Shown here: positions 19,018-27,625 of the stretch, piece after piece
Numbering within the stretch: the first letter of the stretch is position 1
Layout of the letters: every line of letters starts with the position of its first letter
Source: Spirochaetia bacterium
GTDB lineage: Bacteria; Spirochaetota; Spirochaetia; Treponematales; Treponemataceae
Reading direction: 5' to 3'
Assembly: GCA_900767955.1 (NCBI GenBank)
Contig: CAAGBC010000053.1
Coordinates: 1 to 64,000, forward strand
DNA: 64,000 nucleotides
Position numbers and translations under genes: made by a program
The notes under the pieces: generated by a model
Databases searched by the model: none
Seen by the model: only the letters and a program-made list of their open reading frames with translations
Told to the model about the DNA's origin: nothing

Positions 19018-19049
19018 TTGACTTTTTTTTCTGAATACTTTAGTATAGT
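19018..19049 (+). promoter_or_regulatory. Promoter of the initiator tRNA gene
   Basis: TTGACT (19018-19023) is followed after 17 bases by TAGTAT, or after 20 by TATAGT, just upstream of the tRNA. Confidence 0.5.
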
Positions 19050-19059
19050 GTCAATACGA

Positions 19060-19132
19060 CGCGGGGTAGAGCAGTTGGCAGCTCGTCGGGCTCATAACCC
19101 GGAGGCCGTTGGTTCAAGTCCAACCCCCGCTA
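19060..19132 (+). tRNA. Initiator tRNA-fMet (CAT)
   Basis: A full cloverleaf can be drawn. The acceptor is CGCGGGG against CCCCGCT with an unpaired first position (C1 against U72), and the anticodon stem TCGGG/CCCGG has three G-C pairs next to the loop CTCATAA. Both are hallmarks of initiator tRNA. The T arm is GTTGG TTCAAGT CCAAC. The 3' CCA is not encoded. The gene marks the left edge of the accessory island. Confidence 0.93.
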
Positions 19133-19135
19133 TAT

Positions 19136-19166
19136 AGGTTTCTCAGTTTTGGGAAACCTTTTTTGT
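19136..19166 (+). terminator. Terminator after tRNA-fMet
   Basis: AGGTTTC (19136-19142) pairs with GAAACCT (19153-19159), followed by TTTTTGTTTTT. Confidence 0.8.
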
Positions 19167-19213
19167 TTTTAAATTATCTGTTGAACTTGAAGCGTAATGA
19201 ACGCCGAGCAAGT

Positions 19214-19346
19214 GCGAGGAAAAGCAGATAGGATGTCTGCGACAGTGAATGAAGCCGGCCTGTAAGGAGTAAACAAGATGTTTACGACTGCAAGGCAAGT
19301 CCTGCCCCTCGCTATAACGACCACTCAGAAATGAGTGGTTTTTTGT
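19214..19346 (+). other. Structured non-coding element ending in a terminator-like hairpin
   Basis: GCGAGG (19214-19219) can pair with CCTCGC (19307-19312) to close a region holding two hairpins with similar loops: GCAGA TAGGATG TCTGC (19224-19240) and GTAAAC AAGAT GTTTAC (19269-19285). A strong hairpin, CCACTCA GAAA TGAGTGG, with a T run follows at 19321-19343. This could be a small RNA or a mobile structured repeat; no family is recognised. Bases 19347-19577 show no gene. Confidence 0.35.
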
Positions 19347-19577
19347 TTTAAACTGAAGTTATCTGAACCTAAATAGACAAATAAGACTAATAAAATAGGA
19401 TTTTCTGCCTCGGATACCTATATTTTAACACTAGATTTTCAAAAAATCAAATTATTCAAATTCACCTGAATCCACTGAAATTCAAGATTTACTTAAACTA
19501 CTTACTTTAAGATCGTAGACTGTAGTTTTTTTGCCTACGGCCTAACCTAAAATTTTTTCTGATGTTTTTATGTTTAA

Positions 19578-20728
19578 CACCATAACGGAAATGAATGTAT
19601 TGGCATATTTCTTGATGAAAATGAAAATACTTCTTTTCCAAATCCACTAGAAAAACTTAATTATCTTTCTGGAAAAAGAGCATCTTTAATAAGCAATAAA
19701 ACGGAAGAAAAGAAAATAAATCCGCCTCAATTGTATAATTTAAATGATTTACAAAAAGAAGCTTTTAGATTGTATGGTTTTTCTGCAGAAAGAACTTTGC
19801 AAATTGTTCAAAAGTTATATGAAGAATATAAATGTGTTTCTTATCCAAAAACACCTTCAAAAGTAATGGGAAAAGATAACATAAACTTGTGTAAAGTAAC
19901 ATCGTCAATGTTATTATTGACCTATAAATGTTATAATGAAGCTTTTGAAAATGGAAACTATACTTCCTCAAATAAACGAGTTTTTGATGATTCAAAATTA
20001 GAAGCTCACCACGCAATAATTCCTCTAGAAGTTCTTCCTAAAACTGCTAGTGCTGATGAAAAAAAATATACTGTTTAATTCTGGAAAGATTCTTTCTTGC
20101 TTTCTGTCCCGCTCATCTTTATGAAAAACAAACTGTTTTTTTAGATGTGAATGGTTCAAGATTTAAGATTATTGGTAGAAAGATTATCGATAACGGATGG
20201 AAAACTTTTGTTACGATTAATACACCTGAAGAAAAAGAAAATATTTTAGATTCACAAGTTTTATCTGAAATTGATTGGAATAATCTTAATCTAAATACGA
20301 TTACAACTATGCCAAAGAATACAAAAGCTCCAAAGTATTTTAATGAAGCATCTATTTTAGCATTCATGGAAAATCCAAAATCAATAGAAACAGAAGGAAA
20401 ACTAGTTGGACTTGGAACAGCTGCAACAAGACACTCATTCATTCCAAAACTACTAAAATCAAAATATATCGAGTTTAACAAAAAAGATATTGTTATTACT
20501 GAATTAGGAAAAGCATTCTTAGAAGGTTTTACTAAATCTCCTGCAAAACTACTTGCTGACATAAGTCAAACAACAAAATGGGAAGAACAACTCAAAGATA
20601 ATCCAGAACTCTTTTTGGAAAACATCAAAGAATATATCCGTAATTCTGTTTCAACACCAATAAACTTGAAATCAGAATTTGCAAAATTTCAAACCAAGCA
20701 AAATTACAGCAAAAAGAGGAGGGCATAA
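19578..20728 (+). pseudogene. DNA topoisomerase III (TopB) remnant
   Basis: The translation carries type IA topoisomerase segments: PPQLYNLNDLQKEA, YGFSAERTLQIVQKLYE, a Tyr-containing active-site region CVSYPKTPSKVM, and DDSKLEAHHAIIP. The frame stops at 20078, but the next frame continues with LILERFFLAFCPAHLYEKQTV and runs to 20728 (ends KKRRA), so one frameshift near 20075 splits it. The N-terminal TOPRIM domain is missing: homology begins only around 19578 and the preceding DNA is unrelated. Plasmid- and ICE-type TopB proteins look like this, so it probably came with a conjugative element. Confidence 0.8.
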
Positions 20729-21021
20729 TGAACCAAAAGCAATTCCTCTTTGAAAAAAATGACTGTAAAGTTTATAAACTAACTGTATTAAATCATTCTT
20801 ATTTTATTGTAGAACATGCTGGAAAACGATATATCAGAAAGAGTAGTGCAGGTGTAAATGGATTGATAAAGTCCTCAGCATATAAAAATCATGAATCTTT
20901 TGATTATTACGTAAAAAAGTACAAACCAAAAAAACATGATCGGTTTATTATTTATACAAAAGATTTGGCACAAGATAATGATACCATCTTTATACCAATT
21001 TATATGACGATGTGTTTATAA
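20728..21021 (+). CDS. Hypothetical protein (97 residues)
   Basis: ATG 20728 overlaps the stop codon of the topB remnant (TAATG), as expected in an operon. The product is basic, with a VEHAGKRYIRKSSAGVNGLIKS segment, and no family is recognised. Its end (IYMTMCL) runs into the oppositely oriented TrbF-like remnant, so the natural C-terminus may have been replaced at that junction. Its fate is probably tied to the decayed mobile element. Confidence 0.45.
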   Translation: MNQKQFLFEKNDCKVYKLTVLNHSYFIVEHAGKRYIRKSSAGVNGLIKSSAYKNHESFDYYVKKYKPKKHDRFIIYTKDLAQDNDTIFIPIYMTMCL

Positions 21022-21320
21022 GACCAATTAGTTCGCGCAATGCAGACGAGAAGGTTGGTGAGATTTTGGAACATTAAAGTTTTGATAGTTTTTCTAGAAA
21101 CTGGCCCGATATATTGAGTTTCTCCAAAGTCATTCATTGTAACTAAACCTGGAATAGAATCGGGTTGCGAGACAGCATACATTGTGACGCCGATAGATAA
21201 GAAAAACGCCAATACAGACACAACTACAATAAATTTAAGAAGACGATTTTTTTGTTCAGTAAACTCTGAACCCTTTTCGAGAAAATTTTGTTGGAGGATT
21301 TTTTCTTGTAACACAAGCAC
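21000..21320 (-). pseudogene. TrbF/VirB8-like conjugation protein fragment
   Basis: The 106-residue frame has a short cytoplasmic N-terminus, one membrane helix (LLKFIVVVSVLAFFLSIGVTM, about residues 27-47) and then VTMNDFGETQYIGPVSRK, which resembles the start of the periplasmic domain of TrbF/VirB8 components of type IV secretion. Such proteins have over 200 residues, so the C-terminal half is missing. The fragment abuts the unknown gene of opposite strand at 21,021. The family assignment rests on pattern only. Confidence 0.45.
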
Positions 21321-21335
21321 GCTAGTGGGCGTGTG

Positions 21336-21400
21336 AGCATAACAATTGGTTGTACCGCAGCGGGCTTGACCCGCTGTCGGCTACGAACCTATGTTATGCT
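21336..21400 (-). other. attC-like integron recombination site
   Basis: A 65-bp imperfect palindrome. The outer arms AGCATAACA (21336) and TGTTATGCT (21392-21400) contain GCATAAC and GTTATGC, fitting the R'' (…AAC) and R' (GTT…) boxes. Inner arms GGTTGTA-CCG and CGGCTACGAACC pair with unpaired extra bases, and the centre is CAGCGGG CTTGA CCCGCTG. Bulged bases in one arm are typical of attC. It sits right after the lipoprotein gene on the minus strand, where the attC of a cassette should be. Confidence 0.65.
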
Positions 21401-21406
21401 TTTATA

Positions 21407-22590
21407 TTATTTATTTATTCTTTGTACTTCATAGTTACATGTAGCAATCCAATTTCCGTTTTCGTCTGTTACATTTTCTATATTTTTTAGAAGTTGGCCA
21501 TTATTATCGAGTAATTTAAAATATGCATTTTCGTCTAAATTTTCCCAAATGTCACCTTCAATGTTTTTACAAACTGCTTGCCATCCATCATACTTTTGTT
21601 CTGATAAAGGTGAATATGAATATTCCACATTACTGTATTTTGTTGCATTTGCTGCCGTTGATGTATACATATAATTATAAAATGCAAGATTGTTTGAATT
21701 ATAAAGAACTCTAGCATAACAACCTCCACTGGAAGCATGTGGGGTTAAAATAATATAGTAGGTATTAGGTTTCCAAAGTGCATACAAATCTAGATTACCG
21801 TTATTTATGTTATTCATATTGTTAACATAAACTCTTTCTGTCATACTTGAACTCACACCTTCATTTGTATAAGACCAACCGGAAAAAGTATAACCAATTC
21901 TTGTAGGTGCGGTTAGGGTTATATATGAAGTTCCCCAAATAAATTCTGTTGGATTACTTCCTGTTGCAGTGCCACCATTTAAATGATATGTAACGGAATA
22001 GGTGGATTCTGAAAAAATAGCTGTATATGTTGTGTCTTCATTTGGAAAATTTTCAGGAATTTCTGGTTCCCACCATGCTAATTCATATCCATCTATTGCA
22101 GTTACTGTTGGAAGTCCTGTAATAGGATTTCCTGCATTACCTGTAATAGTTTTAGTTCCATAAGTGTTATCCTCAAACCTTCCTTTTGAATCAATTTTAA
22201 ATACCAAAGTTACTGTAGTGTCAATATATTTTGCTATGCTAACACTGATGCTTCCAGAGTTTGAAACTGATACAGATATAGTGGCGGAATGTGAATTATC
22301 GGATGCAATTACTTTTGTTGCCCTTCAGTTTTCGATGTAATTGTAATTACTTTATTCTCAAGAACTGCGGTGGCTACCTCTGGATTATTTGATATGACTG
22401 AAGTAGCATTTATTCCTAGATTCTCAATATCTGCAGTGATTTCTTTAGTTTGACTTGTAAAAATATCTTCGATTTTATTTGTTTCATTATTGTCAGGATT
22501 CTCTGATGAACTCGGAGTATCACAACCTATAAAAGAAATTGTAGTAATAAGGACAAACAGCAATGTTCCCAGTTTTATAATTTTTTTCAT
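21407..22590 (-). pseudogene. Cassette-borne lipoprotein with InlB-type repeat, frameshifted
   Basis: ATG 22590 has an AGGAGG site and starts MKKIIKLGTLLFVLITTISFIGC, a lipoprotein signal with lipobox FIGC. The frame stops at 22309, but a neighbouring frame continues the same protein without a gap (KVIASDNSHSATISVSVSN, then TVTLVFKIDSKGRF), so a one-base frameshift lies near 22,318-22,325. The C-terminal part has two Listeria-Bacteroides type repeats (TYHLNGGTATGSNPTEF...GYTFSGW). It lies between the integrase remnant and an attC-like site and is best read as a gene cassette. If the shift is a sequencing error the gene is intact. Confidence 0.65.
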
Positions 22591-22704
22591 AAAATCCTCC
22601 TTGGATTTTATACATGATGTTTAAAAATGTCGGAAGATTTTCCTTATCAACGACAAGTGGCGCAGTGCGCCATCAACCTAACATAATTTCTCCGTATCAG
22701 TTGT

Positions 22705-22743
22705 AAGAAGTTTACACTGCAAAAAGTGTCAGTGTAAATTCTT
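22705..22743 (-). terminator. Hairpin between integrase remnant and first cassette
   Basis: AAGAA-TTTACACTG pairs with CAGTGTAAA-TTCTT around a 10-base loop, 76 bases downstream of the integrase stop. No T run follows, so termination is uncertain. The adjacent segment 22640-22690 (minus strand: ATGTTAGG, then a GGCGCACTGCGCC hairpin) is where attI would be expected. Confidence 0.35.
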
Positions 22744-22818
22744 GCATCATTTTACTTATTCCTTAGTATACAACTCTTTCACGAATGTATCCAGATTTTA
22801 CACGGATACTGGTAAGTT

Positions 22819-23245
22819 TTACATTTTATCCAGAGGACTTATTACACCACCAGCTCCGCGATTTAGGACATGGGTATAAATCATTGTTGTACTCACATCG
22901 CTGTGGCCAAGAAGTTCCTGGATTGTCCTTATATCGTATCCGTTTTCCAGCAAGTGAGTTGCAAAAGAATGACGAAAGGTGTGGCAACTTGCGTTTTTAT
23001 TGATGCCAGCTTCCAAAATGGCCTGTTTTACGGCACGCTCATAAGTGATTCATCTAAATGCCATCTGCCTTCCTCTCCTGTCTGGATATTTTTCCATCTA
23101 TTTTTTTGTGAAAAAAGCCATTGCCATTTAAATTCCTTGCTTCCGCCCTGAGGCTGAGGGTATTTCCTCTCATGCCCTTTTCGATGTACTCTCCGAAATT
23201 GCTGCAGTAACTTTGCCTCATGTCTTCCGCAACAATCATCAGTTC
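22819..23245 (-). pseudogene. intI: Integron integrase (IntI) remnant
   Basis: The last 65 residues are intact: CHTFRHSFATHLLENGYDIR, TIQELLGHSDVSTTMIYTHV and LNRGAGGVISPLD, with the tyrosine-recombinase H-R...H...Y residues and the NRG-G-SPLD ending typical of IntI. Upstream, in another frame, comes KYPQPQGG..FKWQWLFSQK and RWKNIQTGEEGRWHLDESLM, which corresponds to the extra patch found in integron integrases and not in XerC/D. A frameshift near 23,045 joins the two parts (ESLM/RAVKQAI). The N-terminal 200 residues are gone. Integrase and cassette read in the same direction. Confidence 0.8.
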
Positions 23246-23346
23246 ATCTGGTGTCTTGTTCCAGACATGTTTTGCAAAATACTGCGCTTTATGAAGCCAT
23301 CCGCAGAACTTTTCCCCTCCATCAGGCGACATCTATCTTGGCATAG

Positions 23347-23835
23347 AGGGTCTATTCTCTATCTATAAGTAAAATTACCTCTTTTGAAATTGAAGATTCA
23401 AAAATCATGACGATCGAAAATCTTACTTCTTTTAATCGAATAAAAGAATCAGAAACATTCTTCATATTTTTGTCAGGATATCACAATAGTGTAAAACAGA
23501 AATTTTTAGAAAAAATCTATCAACAAAATTCAAACAAAGAATATTATCACTTCGGCGATCTAGATCCAGACGGATTTTTTATTCTTGAGAATTTGCAGAA
23601 AAAGACTCACATAGATTTTAAGCCATATAAAATGGGAATTGAAGAACTTAAGAAGTATTCAGATTTTTCAAAAACTCTTGTAGAAAATGATATAACTAAA
23701 GCAAACTCTTTAATTGAAAAAGGAAAATTTGTAAAAATAATGAATTATATGCTTGAAAATAATATAAAACTTGAACAGGAGAAATTAGCTGGAAAGAATT
23801 ATTTTTCGAGCAGAAAGATGATGATTAGGCTATAA
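23347..23835 (+). pseudogene. Wadjet JetD-like (DUF2220) C-terminal fragment
   Basis: The frame is open from 23347 without a good start; ATG 23407 is internal. The sequence MTIENLTSF, FLSGYHNSV, YYHFGDLDPDGFFI and a C-terminal LENNIKLEQEKLAG matches the TOPRIM-type domain of JetD, the DNA-cleaving subunit of Wadjet plasmid-defence systems. JetD has about 400 residues, so the N-terminal half is lost, and no JetA, JetB or JetC genes are nearby. It is a relic of a former defence system. Confidence 0.65.
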
Positions 23836-23838
23836 ATA

Positions 23839-25485
23839 TTATAAATACTTACTTAACTCATCAAATAAAGGTCGAAAATTTGAATAGTCAATACTATCCT
23901 GCCTTTTTTTAATGATATTAGTTGCAAAAACCTGTTTACCAAAATAATGCTCTGGATCATGTACATTATTTTCATGTGTAAAGGATTTTCCATTTATTTT
24001 TTCAGATAATAGAGTTTCATCAAAATACTGCTCAATATATCTGTCGTGTTCTTTGTGAGTAAAAATAAATCGTACATTTTTATAAACTTCTACTGAAAGC
24101 GATGAAAAATCTTTCGTTGAAAAAAAATCTTTTGCACTGTCATACTTTTTATACTTACTTACAATCTTATCTATACCACTGTCATGATCAAATAAAAAGA
24201 AAACTGGATTTTTTGATTCTGTTTTCTTATATTTTTTCAAGAAACTTTCATATTGAACTAATAGTTTTAAGGAACCGGAACATCCAGAACTTATATGAAA
24301 AACAAATTGAAGATAATCATTTATCCACATTAATTGAATATTTAATAAACCTTCGGGTGTTATAAGTTTTGGATATTCTGCTTTTAAGTGTTTTAATGCA
24401 CTTTTGATGTAAATTATATCTGTTTTACCCTCTGTAAAAATGATAGGTTTCTCATTTGCAAAGAAAAATCTGTAAAGATAAAAATCAATATAAATATTTT
24501 GGAATCCGGGATAATGATCTTTTGTTCTTACATTAGTATTTTTACTTTTTACTGAAAAAATATAATTTAACATTCCTTCCAATTGATTTAATGTTGGCGG
24601 TTCATCTTCTGCTGCATCCTTTTTTACAAAAGCTCCTCTAGTAATTAGAGAATTACACATTGCTCTTACAGTCTTATAATATTCTCTTGGCACATCTACC
24701 TTTTTATTTACAATTAACCCTACAGATGTTTGTCTTGAATCTTTATATTGCATTGAAACTTTTTTCTCATTTGGTTCAAAGCCAGAAGTTCTTAAAATTT
24801 TTTTTAATTCCTTTCCTATTATCCATTTGCCAGTATCATCAATATATGAAATTTCTGGAGGAAAAGTCTTTAAATTAGTCGAAAAAGTTAAATCATCTAC
24901 ATATCTTGAATAAGTACATCTTATTTTATGAGTCAATTGTAAGATTCTATGATCAAGTATTCCACCAATAAGAATAGTTATTATTGGGGATAAAGGACTT
25001 CCTTGAGGAAGCATATTATCATTACATGCGGTTTGAGCTATTAATGTTGCAATATGAGGATCTAATTTAAAATTTTTATTATTTATAAAAAAGCCACGAA
25101 CTCGACCAAAATTAATTGAATTAAAAAAATCTTTAAGATCAACATTAAAAACATAGCGTCTATTTTTATGAATAAGAGCATTATCATATATACACTTATT
25201 TTTTTGATAACCATAAGAGACGGTATCGTGAATATTATTCTGTAAATGGATCTCTTCTAAGCATTTATATAAATAATCTGATAGTCTTTTTTGTAAATTC
25301 TTTAATTCTTTATTTGGAGCATTAATTGTTCTCGTACCACCATTCTTTTTAGGTATTTGGAAAGAATAATATTTTTGACCAGAATAATGATAAATCAAAT
25401 AGGAAACATTTCCTGCTTTAAATCCTAATAAGTTTGCGAAATCCTCTGTTGTATGTGCATCTTGTAGTCTTTTCAAATACTTCAT
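23839..25485 (-). CDS. Retron reverse transcriptase-TOPRIM fusion (Ec67-like)
   Basis: The 548-residue protein has an N-terminal reverse transcriptase (about 1-320) with the retron NAxxH motif (NALIH, 102-106), motif FNVDLKDFFNSINF (113-126), QGSPLSP (161-167), the catalytic YVDD (195-198) and VGLIVN (255-260) in place of the usual VTG. The C-terminal part (about 345-548) is TOPRIM-like: FTEGKTDIIY (Glu 352, Asp 356) and FLFDHDSG (Asp 433, Asp 435). This is the plan of retron Ec67, where the TOPRIM domain is the predicted toxic nuclease. The start lies 8 bases after the predicted msr-msd RNA. The gene is intact, unlike most of its neighbours. Confidence 0.85.
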   Translation of the reverse strand: MKYLKRLQDAHTTEDFANLLGFKAGNVSYLIYHYSGQKYYSFQIPKKNGGTRTINAPNKELKNLQKRLSDYLYKCLEEIHLQNNIHDTVSYGYQKNKCIYDNALIHKNRRYVFNVDLKDFFNSINFGRVRGFFINNKNFKLDPHIATLIAQTACNDNMLPQGSPLSPIITILIGGILDHRILQLTHKIRCTYSRYVDDLTFSTNLKTFPPEISYIDDTGKWIIGKELKKILRTSGFEPNEKKVSMQYKDSRQTSVGLIVNKKVDVPREYYKTVRAMCNSLITRGAFVKKDAAEDEPPTLNQLEGMLNYIFSVKSKNTNVRTKDHYPGFQNIYIDFYLYRFFFANEKPIIFTEGKTDIIYIKSALKHLKAEYPKLITPEGLLNIQLMWINDYLQFVFHISSGCSGSLKLLVQYESFLKKYKKTESKNPVFFLFDHDSGIDKIVSKYKKYDSAKDFFSTKDFSSLSVEVYKNVRFIFTHKEHDRYIEQYFDETLLSEKINGKSFTHENNVHDPEHYFGKQVFATNIIKKRQDSIDYSNFRPLFDELSKYL

Positions 25486-25493
25486 AAAAAAAA

Positions 25494-25627
25494 GCCCTAT
25501 AAGTACTCTTTGGCGATAGATCTTCTGTCTGTCTAATCTGAAGCATAGAACAAAAATAGCCGAGAAACCTCATGCAGCATTTTCTTCAAATATTGCGAAA
25601 CACAATAATAAAATCTACTTATAGGGC
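25494..25627 (-). ncRNA. Retron msr-msd non-coding RNA
   Basis: GCCCTATAAGTA opens and TACTTATAGGGC closes a segment of 134 bases on the minus strand: a perfect 12-bp inverted repeat, as expected for the a1/a2 arms of a retron RNA. Inside are a short hairpin (TATTG TGTTTCG CAATA, msr-like) and a longer pairing region around CTTCAGATT and GACAGAAG (msd-like). The RNA ends directly before the reverse transcriptase ATG, with TTTTTTTT between. Exact ends and the branching G are not determined. Confidence 0.75.
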
Positions 25628-25711
25628 CATTTCGTAATCCTTTTTTTAAATAATTTTGTCAATTAATGTTTTAATAAGGAAACGATATCAGCCGACACGG
25701 AAACGACATCT

Positions 25712-26083
25712 TTATAAGTAGTTTATAAACTCCGGATAATCTTCTCCCGCAAAATCAAACTCCCGCTCCTTAAACAGCACTAGCGTAATCTCATCAAAAT
25801 CATCCTGGTGCAGTTTCATCGTCTCTATTGCCACCCTTATAGCATCTCGCTACGGGTAACTATACACGCCGGCAGAAATCAGAGGAAAAGCAATTGTTTT
25901 CAGGCGTTTTTCTTTTGCAAGATTCAAAGAGTTTTCATAATAGGAAGTAAGAAGTGCCTCTGCTTCAGATGGAGTATTTTCAAAATAAATCGGCCCAACA
26001 GTATGGATCTCAAAACGGGAAGGAAGATTATAGCCCTTTGTAAGTTTTGTTATGTCACCTTTGATAATTTTGATTTTTTCCAT
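25712..26083 (-). pseudogene. Macro-domain (ADP-ribose hydrolase) remnant
   Basis: The frame starts MEKIKIIKGDITKL and jumps directly to TKGYNLPSRFEIHTVGPIYF, so about 60 residues with the ADP-ribose-binding NAAN and GGGG loops are deleted in frame. After ISAGVYSYP at 25,850 the frame ends, but the next frame continues DAIRVAIETMKLHQDDFDEI and ends FAGEDYPEFINYL at 25712, so a frameshift is also present. Family: YmdB-type O-acetyl-ADP-ribose deacetylase. It should be inactive. Confidence 0.75.
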
Positions 26084-26138
26084 ATTATCCCGCTTAGGCC
26101 AGGTGAGCTACAGCCCCGATTCTTTTATTATATCACAT

Positions 26139-26155
26139 TTTAAACTACAAGTTTA
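26139..26155. repeat. Variant copy of a 17-bp palindromic repeat
   Basis: TTTAAACTACAAGTTTA differs from the exact copies at 26956 and 40711 at two positions. Together with the copy at 26956 it brackets the unknown gene 26191-26943. Confidence 0.45.
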
Positions 26156-26190
26156 CAGATTTCCATCCAAATCAGTGCTACCCTTTATAT

Positions 26191-26943
26191 ATGCGTCCTA
26201 CAAAAAGTAAAGAACGACTAGCATATTATAAACACTTACTCACGCTCGATAAAAAACGGACAGAATTATCAAACCATAAAGTTGCTGAAGATAATTATAT
26301 TGAAATTCCCAGAATGCTTATTGGATATAAAATCAAGCTTATTCCTATAGATTCATTAAAAAATCGAGATGATGGTCTTGCAGAAGCTGTTGCTGCATCT
26401 ACCTCATGGTTTCGTTTTTCTGATAAGCCATTCAGGTTATGCAATTTAAAAAGTTATCGATGCGAATTTAGAAATAATCTGTTTTATTGGGATTGCTATG
26501 AAAAGGATGAATTTGAAAGTGAATATTTCCAGAACAAAGTCTTTAAGAAAGGACATCTTAAACTTCTGGATATTTGTGAAAAAGATTTTCTAAAACTGAG
26601 TGAATCTGCAAAAAAATATTTTGTTCAGGGATTTAAGGAATATGACAAACGCGGAAATCCTGTTTACATCTATCATCCTGATATCCCAAGAACTTATGTA
26701 CGCGAATATGAAGAAAAACTCTTCTGGACTCGTCTTTATATTCCTGATGGCCAAGCTTTATCTGAAAAGAAAAAACTTGATAACTGGCTTAATTACAAAA
26801 GAGAATGTGAACTCTGGCATTACGAAGGGTGGAAAACAAGCCGCTATTGCAAGTGGGAACGGAAAGTCCAGCACAAACAAATTAGAGCTGAGACAAAAAT
26901 TGAATTGTCAAAAGCTATCAATGAATATTTTGAGACAGAATAG
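26191..26943 (+). CDS. Hypothetical protein (250 residues)
   Basis: An intact frame from ATG 26191 with no obvious ribosome site. The product is soluble and rich in Tyr, Lys and Trp, with RMLIGYKIKLIPIDSLKNRDD and a C-terminal segment of aromatic residues (LWHYEGWKTSRYCKWERKV). No family is recognised. It is bracketed by copies of a 17-bp palindromic repeat and followed by another unknown gene, which may form a pair with it. Confidence 0.55.
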   Translation: MRPTKSKERLAYYKHLLTLDKKRTELSNHKVAEDNYIEIPRMLIGYKIKLIPIDSLKNRDDGLAEAVAASTSWFRFSDKPFRLCNLKSYRCEFRNNLFYWDCYEKDEFESEYFQNKVFKKGHLKLLDICEKDFLKLSESAKKYFVQGFKEYDKRGNPVYIYHPDIPRTYVREYEEKLFWTRLYIPDGQALSEKKKLDNWLNYKRECELWHYEGWKTSRYCKWERKVQHKQIRAETKIELSKAINEYFETE

Positions 26944-26955
26944 TTTAGCTCGAAA

Positions 26956-26972
26956 TTTAAACTAACAGTTTA
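26956..26972. repeat. 17-bp repeat, left copy
   Basis: TTTAAACTAACAGTTTA. An exact reverse complement occurs at 40711-40727, on the far side of the restriction operon. Confidence 0.6.
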
Positions 26973-27008
26973 TATCTTTTCTCTACTCGTATTATTAAAA
27001 TATAAATC

Positions 27009-27416
27009 ATGAAAGATGCCGATTTTATTGATTACTCAATGCAAATGCATTCAATGTCTCCAGATCAGAAGCTTCTTTTCTTGAAAGAACTTGTAGACAG
27101 CATGCAGAAAAACTATGAAAAGCCCAGTTTTATTGTTACTTCTCAAGAAGAACTTGAGCAAAAGCTGGAAGAAAGCTTTCAATCTCTTGAAAAAGAGAAA
27201 CAGGAAGATGAACTCATCAATACCTGGAAAAATAAAAATCTGGAACATTATGATGCATCAACACAAGTAGACATCTTAAAGATTCACCTGAAACTGCAGG
27301 ATCGTTTATTAAAACTTAGTAAAATAGGATTAAAGGATTCAGACTTATTTTGCAAACCAATTCAAGAAAAAATAAATCGGCTTCCTAAATATGAAGACGA
27401 ACGTAAGTTTATATAA
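27009..27416 (+). CDS. Hypothetical coiled-coil protein (135 residues)
   Basis: From ATG 27009 the product is acidic to neutral and mainly helical. A predicted coiled coil covers about residues 45-75 (SQEELEQKLEESFQSLEKEK) and a second helical part has LKIHLKLQDRLLKLSK. No family is recognised. The 65-bp gap after the previous unknown gene carries the 17-bp palindrome, so separate transcription is possible. Confidence 0.5.
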   Translation: MKDADFIDYSMQMHSMSPDQKLLFLKELVDSMQKNYEKPSFIVTSQEELEQKLEESFQSLEKEKQEDELINTWKNKNLEHYDASTQVDILKIHLKLQDRLLKLSKIGLKDSDLFCKPIQEKINRLPKYEDERKFI

Positions 27417-27625
27417 TTTTCCCCCGGTTCTTCTTAATCTCACTTCTAATTTTCTTCAACTTAAGTTATCTCTCTTTGCTGGCCTTAGTCGGCTTTGTTT
27501 TAATACGCTTTTTCGGAATTACCAAGGCCTGCACAATCCTGTTTTCAAGACGGGAAGTGCAATCTCACGGTTACGTTCCTGGTAACGCTCATCATCTACA
27601 TCAAGAAAAAGACAATCTTCATTAT
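27409..27625 (-). pseudogene. ArfB-like ribosome rescue factor, C-terminal remnant
   Basis: On the minus strand one frame reads DVDDERYQERNREIALPVLK and another continues IVQALVIPKKRIKTKPTKAS, KER, stop, LKLKKIRSEIKKNRGK. This is the C-terminal part of ArfB (YaeJ), with its basic tail that binds the mRNA channel, interrupted by a frameshift and an in-frame stop. The GGQ domain is absent. Confidence 0.6.

Noticed and set aside
19480..19577. Second attC-like site (GCCTAAC near 19549)
   Set aside because: No matching GTTRRRY box or extended imperfect palindrome could be found around it.
23054..23332. Separate 92-residue protein on the minus strand
   Set aside because: A different frame of the same DNA gives clear integron-integrase sequence (WQWLFSQK, GEEGRWHLDESLM), so this frame is a shadow of the pseudogene.
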